From an uncultured Oscillibacter sp. (GTDB lineage: Bacteria; Bacillota; Clostridia; Oscillospirales; Oscillospiraceae), in NCBI GenBank assembly GCA_910584995.1, contig CAJUDW010000018.1, positions 1 to 52,772 of the forward strand: DNA of 52,772 nucleotides, read 5' to 3'. A model generated the notes under the pieces. That model saw nothing but the letters and a program-made list of their open reading frames with translations. It searched no databases and was not told the DNA's origin. The position numbers were made by a program, and so were the translations under genes. Below are positions 31,184 to 38,820 of this stretch, in pieces; position 1 is the first letter of the stretch, and every line of letters starts with the position of its first letter.

Positions 31184-31681
31184 ATGCTGAATATCGTGCT
31201 GGTAGAGCCGGAGATCCCCCAGAACTGTGGAAATATTGCCCGCACCTGTGCCGCCACCGGCAGCAGGCTCCATCTGGTCCGCCCCTTAGGGTTCGACATC
31301 TCGGATCGGGCGGTGAAGCGGGCGGGGCTGGATTACTGGCATCTGGTAGAAGTTTTCGACTACGGGGATCTGGAGGATCTGTTCCGCCGCCGCCCGGAGG
31401 CCGCAGAAGATCTGTGGCTGGCCACCACCAAAGCGCCCCGCTCCTACGACGAAGCCCGCTTCACGGCGGACAGCTGGCTGTTCTTCGGCAAGGAGACCGC
31501 CGGGCTGCCCCAGGCATTCCGGGAGCGTTTCCGGGACCGCTGCATCCGCCTGCCTATGGTGGACGGCGCACGGAGCCTGAATCTCAGCAACTCCGCGGCG
31601 ATTCTCACCTACGAGGCCCTGCGGCAGGCCGGGTTCCCGGGCCTTGCGGGGACGGGGGAGATGGCGGCGGAGCGCCCCTAA
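31184..31681 (+). CDS. trmL: tRNA (cytidine(34)-2'-O)-methyltransferase
   Basis: This SPOUT-class SAM-dependent enzyme methylates the ribose at the wobble base of tRNA-Leu. It has 165 residues beginning MLNIVLVEPEIPQNCGNIARTCAATGSRLHLVRPLGF, the family's N-terminal motif with the conserved Arg. The knot motifs FFGKETAGLPQ and RCIRLPMVDGARSLNLSNSAAILTYEALRQ follow. The long upstream extension of the frame is not coding: the AT-rich promoter sits inside it. ATG 31184 follows GGGGAGGG at a rather long 12 bases; ATG 31160 would be an alternative. It is a single-gene unit. Confidence 0.93.
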   Translation: MLNIVLVEPEIPQNCGNIARTCAATGSRLHLVRPLGFDISDRAVKRAGLDYWHLVEVFDYGDLEDLFRRRPEAAEDLWLATTKAPRSYDEARFTADSWLFFGKETAGLPQAFRERFRDRCIRLPMVDGARSLNLSNSAAILTYEALRQAGFPGLAGTGEMAAERP

Positions 31682-31818
31682 TCCGGCCCCCTGCGGCAAG
31701 GGCCGCAAAATCTGCCCTGGTTTGGAACCCATGAAAAACAAAGCCCGTCTCACACGGCGGCAGGCCTCCGGCCCGCCGGTTGGAAAAGTGCAGGACGCGT
31801 TTTTTCACCTTTGTTTAC

Positions 31819-31834
31819 TATAATTTACTATAAT
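31819..31834 (+). promoter_or_regulatory. tandem TTTACTATAAT -10 elements before pgk
   Basis: Two identical TTTACTATAAT blocks give TATAAT at 31819-31824 and 31829-31834, just upstream of the GGAGG (31845-31849) of pgk. No convincing -35 stands at 17 bases from either. The leader would be only ~13-25 bases. Confidence 0.5.
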
Positions 31835-31854
31835 CAAGAAATGCGGAGGTTGCT

Positions 31855-33048
31855 ATGAACTACAACAAAAAGACAGTCCGAGATGTAGACGTATCCGGAA
31901 AGAAGGTCCTGCTTCGCTGCGACTTCAACGTGCCCCAGGACAAGGAAACCAATGAGATTACCAGCGATAAGCGCATCGTGGCGGCCCTCCCCACCATTCA
32001 GTATCTGCTGGAGAATAACGCCGCTGTCATCGCCTGCTCCCATCTGGGCAAGCCCAAGAACGGCCCCGATCCCAAGCTGAGCCTGGCCCCCGTGGCAAAG
32101 CGCCTGAGCGAATTGCTGGGCAAAGAGGTGATCATGGCTGCCGACGTGGTCGGCCCCGACGCCCAGGCCAAGGCCGCCGCCCTCCAGCCGGGGCAGATCC
32201 TCCTACTGGAGAACACCCGCTTTGAAAAGGGCGAGACCAAAAACGACCCGGATCTGGCCAAGGCCATGGCCTCCATGGCGGAGGTATATGTGTCCGACGC
32301 CTTCGGCGCGGTGCACCGGGCCCACGCCTCCACCGCAGGTGTGGCCGCGTACCTGCCGGCAGTCTCCGGGTTCCTGATCCAGAAGGAACTGGAGTTCCTG
32401 GGCGGTGCTATCGGCAATCCCAAGCGGCCCCTGGTAGCTATTCTGGGCGGCAGCAAGGTCAGTTCCAAGATCGGCGTTATCAACAACCTGCTGGAGATGG
32501 CCGACACCATTATTATCGGCGGCGGCATGGCCTATACCTTCTCCAAGGCCCGGGGCGGCTCCGTGGGCGACAGCCTGCTGGAGGCCGACTGGCTGGACTA
32601 TTCCAACGACATGGTGAAAAAGGCCGCGGAGAAGGGCGTGAAGTTCCTTCTGCCTGTGGACACCGTGGTGGCCGACGCTTTCGCTCCCGACGCCAACAGC
32701 AAGGTGGTGAAGGCCGGGGAGATTCCCGACGGCTGGCAGGGCCTGGATATCGGGCCGGAGACCGTGAAGCTGTACTGCGAGGCTGTGGCCGGGGCAGGAA
32801 CCGTGGTCTGGAACGGGCCCATGGGCGTGTTTGAGTTCCCCGCCTTCGCCAAAGGCACCGAGGCCGTGGCCGAAGCCCTCAGCCACACCTCCGCCATCAC
32901 CATCATCGGCGGCGGCGACAGCGCAGCGGCCGTGGAGCAGCTGGGCTATGCGGACAAGATGACCCACATCTCCACCGGCGGCGGCGCCAGCCTGGAATTC
33001 CTGGAGGGTAAGGAGTTGCCCGGCGTAGCCTGCCTGCTGGACGCCTGA
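31855..33048 (+). CDS. pgk: phosphoglycerate kinase
   Basis: Pgk transfers phosphate from 1,3-bisphosphoglycerate to ADP in glycolysis. The 397-residue length is normal. The N-terminal domain has KVLLRCDFNVPQD (substrate-binding Arg and Asp-Asn), then HLGKPK near residue 62 and NTRFEKGETKNDP near 118. The C-terminal nucleotide domain has ILGGSKVSSKIGVI, WNGPMGVFE and GGGDSAAAVEQLG. The ATG at 31855 follows GCGGAGG. It is upstream of tpiA, which has its own promoter at 33108. Confidence 0.97.
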   Translation: MNYNKKTVRDVDVSGKKVLLRCDFNVPQDKETNEITSDKRIVAALPTIQYLLENNAAVIACSHLGKPKNGPDPKLSLAPVAKRLSELLGKEVIMAADVVGPDAQAKAAALQPGQILLLENTRFEKGETKNDPDLAKAMASMAEVYVSDAFGAVHRAHASTAGVAAYLPAVSGFLIQKELEFLGGAIGNPKRPLVAILGGSKVSSKIGVINNLLEMADTIIIGGGMAYTFSKARGGSVGDSLLEADWLDYSNDMVKKAAEKGVKFLLPVDTVVADAFAPDANSKVVKAGEIPDGWQGLDIGPETVKLYCEAVAGAGTVVWNGPMGVFEFPAFAKGTEAVAEALSHTSAITIIGGGDSAAAVEQLGYADKMTHISTGGGASLEFLEGKELPGVACLLDA

Positions 33049-33107
33049 TAAACGCCTGATTCCAAATCCGCCGTCACATTTTTGGGCGGCATGATGCCCT
33101 GGGATAC

Positions 33108-33136
33108 TTGACAATTCCGCCTTTTTTGGGTATAAC
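33108..33136 (+). promoter_or_regulatory. promoter of tpiA
   Basis: TTGACA (33108-33113) and TATAAC (33131-33136) have a 17-base spacer. The start would be near 33143, leaving a ~93-base leader before tpiA. The gap after pgk (33049-33107) holds only a weak CCGCC/GGGCGG hairpin. Confidence 0.8.
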
Positions 33137-33235
33137 TGATACAGTTTATTCGTGCCACGCCCGCCCCGCGAAGAGCGTCCCGGGCTATCCAACCATTCAA
33201 AATACGACATTATAATAACAAAGGAGAAATGTACC

Positions 33236-34009
33236 ATGAACCGCAGATACCGCAAAACCGTGATTGCCGGAAACTGGAAAATGAATATGACCGCCACCGA
33301 GACGAAGAAGTTTGCCGAGGACATCAAGAAGATCATGCCCCGGGCCAAGTGGTGCGAAACCGTCATCTGCGTCCCCGCCTGCAACATCCCCGCCGCCGTG
33401 AAGGCTTTCAAGGATCTGCGGATCTCTGTGGGCGCTGAGAACGTCTACTTTGAGGAAAAGGGCGCTTACACCGGCGAGATTTCCGCCGATATGCTGAAGG
33501 ATCTGGCCGTCAAGTACGTCATCGTGGGCCACAGTGAGCGGCGGCAGTACTTCTGCGAAACCGACGCCACCGTCAACAAGAAGGTCCATGCCGTGCTGAA
33601 CGCCGGTATGAACCCCATCATCTGCGTGGGCGAGAGCCTGGAGCAGCGGGAGATCGGCATCACCAACGAGTGGATTGCCCTCCAGGTGAAGAGCGCCCTG
33701 CGGGACGTGCCCGCCGACAAGCTGCGCCGCTGCATCATCGCCTATGAGCCCATCTGGGCCATCGGCACCGGCAAGACCGCCACCGCCGAGCAGGCCGGCG
33801 AGGTCTGCACCAACATCCGCGCCACCATCCGCTCCCTGTACGGTGCCCGGGTGGCCCGCTCCGTCACCATCCAGTACGGCGGTTCCATGAATCCCAAGAA
33901 CGCCGCAGAACTGCTGGCCCAGCCCGACATCGACGGCGGCCTTATCGGCGGCGCTGCCCTGAAGCCGGAGCAGTTTGTGGACATCATCAACGCCGCCAAC
34001 CAGGAGTGA
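33236..34009 (+). CDS. tpiA: triosephosphate isomerase
   Basis: TpiA interconverts DHAP and glyceraldehyde-3-phosphate. The 257-residue length is normal. Catalytic residues are N13 and K15 in AGNWKMN, H99 in VGHSERR and E171 in AYEPIWAIGTGKTA. The phosphate loop is IQYGGSMNPKN and GGLIGGAAL. The frame opens at 33152, but ATG 33236 is preceded by AAGGAGAAATG, and the upstream part overlaps the promoter. DHAP from the aldolase at 4762 would enter metabolism through this step. Confidence 0.97.
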   Translation: MNRRYRKTVIAGNWKMNMTATETKKFAEDIKKIMPRAKWCETVICVPACNIPAAVKAFKDLRISVGAENVYFEEKGAYTGEISADMLKDLAVKYVIVGHSERRQYFCETDATVNKKVHAVLNAGMNPIICVGESLEQREIGITNEWIALQVKSALRDVPADKLRRCIIAYEPIWAIGTGKTATAEQAGEVCTNIRATIRSLYGARVARSVTIQYGGSMNPKNAAELLAQPDIDGGLIGGAALKPEQFVDIINAANQE

Positions 34010-34078
34010 TCCCGCAGCGGGGGAAGTTTCCGCTTTCCCCGCCCCTTCCCGCCGTTTTCACGAAAGGAGTATGATTGT

Positions 34079-34531
34079 ATGGAAATCACCGAAAAAGTCG
34101 CTTATCTGAAGGGCCTGGCCGAGGGCATGGAACTGGACACCGACAAAAAAATCGGCAAACTGCTGGCGGCCGTCATCGACACGCTGGACGACATCGCGCT
34201 GGAACTGGAGGATCTCCGGGATCAGCAGGCGGAACTGGCCGACGGGCTGGATGCCGTGAGCGATGATCTGGAGGACGTGGAGAACGTGGTTTTCGACGAG
34301 TACGACGATGACGGCGAAGACGGCTGCGAGTGTCTCTGCGGCGAAGAGGATGAGGACGAGGCCTGCTACGCCACCACCTGCCCCACCTGCGAGGAGACCA
34401 TCTATTTCGACGAGTCCATCCTGGAGGATGGGCAGGTACTCTGCCCCAACTGCGGGGAGAAGTTAGAATTTGACCTGGACAGCCTTGAGGAAGACGAAGA
34501 GGACGAGGACGAAGAAGACGGAGAGTTCTAA
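34079..34531 (+). CDS. CD1247-like acidic protein with zinc ribbon
   Basis: This 150-residue very acidic protein has an N-terminal domain (MEITEKVAYLKGLAEGMELDTDKKIGKLLAAVIDTLDDIA) conserved in Clostridia as the CD1247 N-terminal domain, then a coiled-coil-like stretch at about 40-70. A zinc-ribbon pair CPTC and CPNC follows at about 100-125, and the tail is made almost wholly of Asp and Glu. The family has no proven role; some databases call it a regulator without evidence. ATG 34079 follows AAAGGAGT; an ATG at 34071 is too close to the site. It follows tpiA by 69 bases, so it is likely co-transcribed, and ends at the terminator 34576-34615. Confidence 0.82.
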   Translation: MEITEKVAYLKGLAEGMELDTDKKIGKLLAAVIDTLDDIALELEDLRDQQAELADGLDAVSDDLEDVENVVFDEYDDDGEDGCECLCGEEDEDEACYATTCPTCEETIYFDESILEDGQVLCPNCGEKLEFDLDSLEEDEEDEDEEDGEF

Positions 34532-34575
34532 GTCCTGCCGGAATCCCCGCATCCCATTATCCCAACATTCCCTGT

Positions 34576-34615
34576 GTCCCGGTTCATCTCAGGATGAGCC
34601 GGGACGCGGCTTTTT
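34576..34615 (+). terminator. terminator after CD1247-like gene
   Basis: There is a 13-bp stem (34576-34588 with 34593-34605) with one G:U pair and a 4-base loop. TTTTT follows at 34611-34615. Confidence 0.82.
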
Positions 34616-34649
34616 GGCGCACTTTTCCCGGAGGAATATCCCCTGCGGG

Positions 34650-34678
34650 TTGACAAGCGGGGGAATATGGCATATGAT
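34650..34678 (+). promoter_or_regulatory. promoter of mgtE
   Basis: A perfect TTGACA (34650-34655) and TATGAT (34673-34678) have a 17-base spacer. The start would be near 34685, just before the M-box. Confidence 0.85.
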
Positions 34679-34699
34679 GAAATAAGAGGAAAACTGCAT

Positions 34700-34845
34700 A
34701 GCGTCCGGTAGGTAAGGCTGCCGCAAGGATATGGATCGCTGCCGCAGAGTGATGGAAACATCATGAGAGGGTATGAACAGGTGATATCGAACAGGAAGGT
34801 ATCATCCAACGCGATTTCACCGCCTTGCGAGGCTAAAGCTCAAAC
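34700..34845 (+). promoter_or_regulatory. M-box (ykoK leader) magnesium riboswitch
   Basis: The sequence has the M-box order of conserved blocks: GGTAGGTAAGGCTGCC near 34706-34722, GGATATGGATCGCTGCCGC to 34745, a GGGTATGAACAGG block near 34769-34782, and GCTAAAGCTC at 34832-34841. A terminator follows at 34872-34909 and mgtE at 35060. In the known mechanism, high Mg compacts the aptamer, frees the terminator and turns the transporter off. The match is by eye to the family's consensus. Confidence 0.85.
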
Positions 34846-34871
34846 GGCGGAGGAATCGGTTCTCTACCAAG

Positions 34872-34909
34872 GCTCCAATCGTACCGGACGGGCGGTTGGG
34901 GCTCTTTTT
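34872..34909 (+). terminator. M-box expression-platform terminator
   Basis: A 10-bp stem GCTCCAATCG/CGGTTGGGGC (34872-34881 with 34893-34902, with G:U pairs) is followed by TCTTTTT. It stands between the M-box aptamer and mgtE, where a Mg-controlled terminator is expected. Confidence 0.8.
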
Positions 34910-35059
34910 CTGCGCATACTATGGAAGCCCTCCGCAAAACGGAGGGGCCATCCGGGCAGCCCGGAGCCCTTTCGGGTTTCCGGGATCCCCCGGCTTCCAT
35001 GGTATACCTATCTTTGCCGCGGGGCAGATACGGCGCCGCTCTACGAAAGGAGGAGGCAT

Positions 35060-36442
35060 ATGTTCGAACAAGAAAAGGATCGGGCGGAATTGGCGGAGAC
35101 CATTGAGGATCTGGTGGCCCGAAAACGATACCCCCAGCTGCGGGACCTCCTCCTGCCTATGGAGGCGGCGGACATCGCCCAGCTCTGCGGCTATTTAGAC
35201 GAGAAGGTATCCCTGGTGTTCCGCCTCCTGCCTAAGGAACTGGCGGCGGAGGTCTTTGTGGAACTGGACAGCGAGGAACAGGAACTTCTGATCCAAAGCT
35301 TCTCCAACACGGAACTGAAAGAAGTCCTGGACGAACTGTATCTGGACGACACAGTGGATATTGTGGAGGAAATGCCCGCCAACGTGGTCAAGCGCATCCT
35401 CAGCCACTCGGATCCGGAAACTCGGAAGAGCATCAACGAAATCCTCAAGTACCCGGAGGACTCCGCAGGCAGCATCATGACCACGGAGTTCGTGGACTTA
35501 AAGGAGACGATGACGGTGGAGGACGCCCTCAAGCACATCCGCCGGACCGGTCCCGACAAGGAGACCATCAATATCTGCTATATCACCGACAAAAACCGGC
35601 ATCTCATCGGCCTCCTCTCCATCCGGACGCTGCTGCTGGCGGAGGAGGACGACGTCATCGGCGACATCATGGAGCGGAACTTCATTGCCGTCCAGACCCT
35701 GGACGACCAGGAGGCGGTGGCCCGCTCCCTGAGCAAGTACGACTTCCTGGCCCTGCCGGTGGTGGACACGGAGGCGCGGCTGGTGGGCATCGTCACCGTT
35801 GACGACGCCATTGACGTTTTGCAGGAGGAGGTTACGGAGGATATCGAGAAAATGGCCGCCATCCTGCCCGGCGACCGGCCCTATCTGAAAACCGGCGTGT
35901 TTGAAACCTGGAAGGCCCGCACCCCCTGGCTGATGCTGCTGATGCTCTCCGCCACCTTCACCGGCATTATTTTGACCTATTTCGAGTCCTCCCTTATGGC
36001 CTGCGCCATTCTGACCTCCTTTATCCCCATGCTCTCCGGCACCGGCGGCAACAGCGGCACCCAGGCCTCCACCGCCGTGATCCGGGCGCTGTCCCTGGGG
36101 GAGGTGCAATTCCGGGATCTCTTTCGGGTCATGTGGAAGGAACTGCGGGTGTCCCTCTGCTGCGGGCTGTGCCTGGCGGTGGTCAATTTCGGCAAAATGC
36201 TCCTGGTGGACTGCTGGCTGCTGCACAACCCCGCTGTCACGCCCCAAGTGGCGCTGGTGGTCTGCGCCACGCTGGTGTGCACGGTGCTGTGCGCCAAGGT
36301 GGTGGGCTCCACCCTGCCCCTTCTGGCCAAGCGGATCGGGTTCGACCCGGCGGTCATGGCCTCCCCCTTTATCACCACCATTGTGGACGCTATTTCCCTG
36401 CTGATTTATTTCCGCTTTGCCGTGGTGCTACTGGGGATTTGA
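35060..36442 (+). CDS. mgtE: magnesium transporter MgtE
   Basis: MgtE is a dimeric Mg channel gated by intracellular Mg. In its 460 residues an N domain (about 1-130) is followed by two CBS domains (130-185, MTTEFVDLKETMTVEDAL; 195-255, MERNFIAVQTLDDQEAV). A plug helix and five membrane helices close the protein, with the pore signature LSGTGGNSGTQASTAVIRAL. The frame runs back to 34763 through the riboswitch; ATG 35060 has AAGGAGGAGG upstream and is the true start. Control is by the M-box at 34700-34845. A terminator follows at 36454. Confidence 0.96.
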   Translation: MFEQEKDRAELAETIEDLVARKRYPQLRDLLLPMEAADIAQLCGYLDEKVSLVFRLLPKELAAEVFVELDSEEQELLIQSFSNTELKEVLDELYLDDTVDIVEEMPANVVKRILSHSDPETRKSINEILKYPEDSAGSIMTTEFVDLKETMTVEDALKHIRRTGPDKETINICYITDKNRHLIGLLSIRTLLLAEEDDVIGDIMERNFIAVQTLDDQEAVARSLSKYDFLALPVVDTEARLVGIVTVDDAIDVLQEEVTEDIEKMAAILPGDRPYLKTGVFETWKARTPWLMLLMLSATFTGIILTYFESSLMACAILTSFIPMLSGTGGNSGTQASTAVIRALSLGEVQFRDLFRVMWKELRVSLCCGLCLAVVNFGKMLLVDCWLLHNPAVTPQVALVVCATLVCTVLCAKVVGSTLPLLAKRIGFDPAVMASPFITTIVDAISLLIYFRFAVVLLGI

Positions 36443-36453
36443 ATCGCTGCATA

Positions 36454-36494
36454 AAAAGCCGCCGGACGGGATACCCTCCCCTCCGGCGGCTTTT
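36454..36494 (+). terminator. terminator of mgtE
   Basis: A 13-bp perfect stem AAAAGCCGCCGGA/TCCGGCGGCTTTT has a 15-base loop and ends in a T run. It lies 11 bases past the mgtE stop. Confidence 0.87.
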
Positions 36495-36536
36495 GGCGTC
36501 AAAAAAATGGGATACATCTGTTTTAAAAAGGATCTG

Positions 36537-36678
36537 CCCCGCTCTGCGCCCCGGTTGTCCGCCTTTGGCGGGCAACCGGGGCGCAGCGGGCTTTTCCCGC
36601 ATGCCTGCCGCAGGGGAAGCGGCGGAAACCCTTTGCCGCCTGGGGGCGGCAAACTTTTGCAGCGGGCTTTTTGACAGG
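36537..36678. repeat. palindrome-rich intergenic repeat, copy B
   Basis: In reverse orientation this holds the same modules as copy A: TTTGCCGCC-CAGGCGGCAAA, AAAAAGCCCGCTGCAAAAG, a GCATGCGGGAAAAG block and CCGCCAAAGGCGGACAACCGGGGCGCAGAGCG. The last part forms a long near-perfect palindrome (36541-36595). The stretch 36443-36885 between mgtE and the HMA-like gene holds this repeat, the mgtE terminator and a C-rich run (36702-36711), and no supported gene. Confidence 0.65.
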
Positions 36679-36885
36679 CGGATCAGCCTGTCAGGCGGCG
36701 TCCCCCCCCCCTTTTGGGGCTTCCCCGCCTTCAGAAACCGGTATCCACAGGCGCTGAAGGCCGGACCTTTTGCGATCCTGGCCCTGCGAAAAACCTTGAA
36801 ATACATCCCGGTATTCCTGATTTTCCGCCTTGCAGGACGGCAAAATCCCTGCCCTTCCGGCATCCCCCGCCGGTGAATACGGCTC

Positions 36886-37104
36886 TTACTCCTGTTCCTT
36901 CAGCAGGAAGCCCAGATCCTGCACCTTCTGGCGGATCTGCTCCTGCCGGATGCCAGTGGTATCGTAATCCACCGCCACACAGCCGCTGTCACTGACGCTG
37001 ACGGAGGTGACGCCGGGCAGGGTGTCCAGGCCCTCCTTCAGCCGTTTCACACCGTGGGCGCCGGCTGCTTCTTCCAGGGTGAAGTAGGTGCTTAAATGGG
37101 GCAT
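36886..37104 (-). CDS. HMA-like small protein lacking CxxC
   Basis: This 72-residue protein has the beta-alpha-beta-beta-alpha-beta pattern of heavy-metal-associated domains: STYFTLEEAAGAHGVKRLKEGLDTLPGVTSVSVSDSGCVAVDYDTTGIRQE, with PGV in the second strand and a C-terminal helix ending LGFLLKEQE. The position of the metal-binding CxxC is occupied by AAGAHG, so copper/zinc chaperone activity in the usual way is unlikely. The ATG at 37104 follows AAGGAGG. It is a single leftward gene between copy B of the repeat and the MITE-like element. Possibly a Cys-less paralogue used for protein contacts. Confidence 0.68.
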   Translation of the reverse strand: MPHLSTYFTLEEAAGAHGVKRLKEGLDTLPGVTSVSVSDSGCVAVDYDTTGIRQEQIRQKVQDLGFLLKEQE

Positions 37105-37149
37105 TGTCGGTTCCTCCTTTGCCGGAGAGGCTCTTCTCCGGTTTTGCCC

Positions 37150-37314
37150 TAGAGTCTGTTTTAAAACTGGCGGAATGCCGGATTAGGGCAGATTTTTTCG
37201 TCAGGCAAGGCGATTTGACGCGGGAATCCTGACGGATTTCAAGTCAAATCAACGAAGTCCTGATGGAAAAAGATACCCTAAGACAGCGTTTTGACGGTTT
37301 TAAAACAGACTCTA
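37150..37314. mobile_element. MITE-like element, copy 2 (~165 bp)
   Basis: The ends are almost perfect inverted repeats: TAGAGTCTGTTTTAAAAC on the left and its complement on the right, including a TA at each edge. Inside are GGCGGAATGCC, CAGATTTTTTCGTCAGGCAAGGC, ATTTGACGC and GAAAAAGATACC, in the same order as the element at 11678-11840. It carries no gene, so it would depend on a transposase elsewhere. It stands between the HMA-like gene and the FAD/Rieske gene. Confidence 0.78.
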
Positions 37315-37439
37315 TTATTCCCGGAGACGCGGAATCGATTCCCGGGAAAATCCCCATACTATACGCAAGGTGAACAGGAAACCGCTTCGTTTCCGCATCT
37401 GCAAAACGGCGGAAGCCGTTTCAAAAGGTTGGTGACAGG

Positions 37440-38750
37440 ATGGAAACACTTTGGACAAAGCAAAGCCCCATGCCCCGCTTTCCCCGCCTGCGGGGTGAAG
37501 TGCGGGCAGACGTTCTGGTAATCGGCGGCGGGCTGACAGGCCTGCTCTGCGCCAGGGAACTGGCCCAGGCAGGGGCACAGGTCCTGCTGGTAGAGGCGGA
37601 TCATATCTGCGGCGGCACAACCAAGGGCACCACCGCCAAAATCACCTCCCAGCACGGGCTCCTCTACCACAAGCTGATCCGGCGGTTCGGCACGGAGAAG
37701 GCAGGGCTGTATCTGGCGGCTAACCAGGCGGCGCTGGAAAAGTACCGGACACTGTGCCGGGACATCGACTGCGGCTTCCAGGAAAAGGACGCCTACGTCT
37801 ACTCCCTGGACAACCGGAAAAAGCTGGAGCAGGAGGTAAGCGCCCTGGAGTCCCTGGGGTTTCCGGCGGAACTGACGGAACGGCCTCCCCTGCCCCTTTC
37901 TGCCGTGGGCGCGGTGCGGTTCCCAAACCAGGCCCAGTTCAACCCTCTCCCCTTTGCGGCGGCCATGGCGAAAGATCTGCGTATCTATGAGCACAGCCCC
38001 GTCCTGGAACTGGGGCCCCACACCGCCAGGACGGCGGAGGGGATGATCCGGGCGGAAAACATCATCATCGCCACCCACTTCCCTATACTCAACAAGCACG
38101 GGGCCTATTTCCTGAAGATGTACCAGCGGCGTTCCTATGTGCTGGCCCTGGAAAACGCCCCGGATGTGGATGGCATGTACCTGGACGAAGCGGAGGACGG
38201 CCTCTCCTTCCGGAACGCCCAAAACCTGCTGCTCCTGGGAGGCGGCGGGCACCGCACTGGACGGCGGGGCGGCGGCTGGGCGGCCCTGGAGGACTTCGCC
38301 AAACGCAGCTATCCCCAGGCGAAAATCCTCTGCCGCTGGGCGGCCCAGGACTGCATGACCCTGGATCAGATCCCCTATATCGGGCCCTATGCCAAGGGCA
38401 CGGAGGGCCTGTATACGGCGACGGGCTTCAACAAGTGGGGCATGACCTCCGCCATGGCCGCCGCCGGGATACTGGCGGACGCAGTCCTGGGCCGGGAGAA
38501 CCCCTATGCAGCGCTGTTTTCCCCCTCCCGCTCCATGCTCCGCCCCCAGCTGGCTGCCAACACGGCGGAGGCCACCCTCAGCCTGCTGAAACCCACCGCA
38601 CCCCGCTGCCCCCATATGGGCTGCGCCCTCACCTGGAACCGCCGGGAGCACTCCTGGGACTGCCCCTGCCACGGCTCCTGGTTCACGGAGACCGGTGCCC
38701 TCCTGGAGGGCCCCGCCACGGGGGATCTGCGCCATCCGCCGGAGAAATAG
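37440..38750 (+). CDS. FAD-dependent oxidoreductase with C-terminal Rieske domain
   Basis: This 436-residue protein has a DAO-type FAD domain (VLVIGGGLTGLLCARELAQAG, Gly motif at 29-34). GGTTKGTTAKITSQH covers the flavin, and a substrate domain continues to about residue 365. The C terminus is a short Rieske [2Fe-2S] domain with all four ligands: C390 and H392 in CPHMGC, and C408 and H411 in CPCHGS. This matches the YhfW-like group; the electron donor and substrate are unknown. ATG 37440 has only a weak site (GGTGACAGG). The gap between the MITE-like element and this gene has a TATACG and a CCCGGGAA palindrome but no convincing promoter. Confidence 0.85.
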   Translation: METLWTKQSPMPRFPRLRGEVRADVLVIGGGLTGLLCARELAQAGAQVLLVEADHICGGTTKGTTAKITSQHGLLYHKLIRRFGTEKAGLYLAANQAALEKYRTLCRDIDCGFQEKDAYVYSLDNRKKLEQEVSALESLGFPAELTERPPLPLSAVGAVRFPNQAQFNPLPFAAAMAKDLRIYEHSPVLELGPHTARTAEGMIRAENIIIATHFPILNKHGAYFLKMYQRRSYVLALENAPDVDGMYLDEAEDGLSFRNAQNLLLLGGGGHRTGRRGGGWAALEDFAKRSYPQAKILCRWAAQDCMTLDQIPYIGPYAKGTEGLYTATGFNKWGMTSAMAAAGILADAVLGRENPYAALFSPSRSMLRPQLAANTAEATLSLLKPTAPRCPHMGCALTWNRREHSWDCPCHGSWFTETGALLEGPATGDLRHPPEK

Positions 38751-38820
38751 GCGCGGGCATATCCGCGCCCCCTTCCGCATACTGTTTTCCATGAGACAAT
38801 CCAAACAGGAGGGGACGGCT

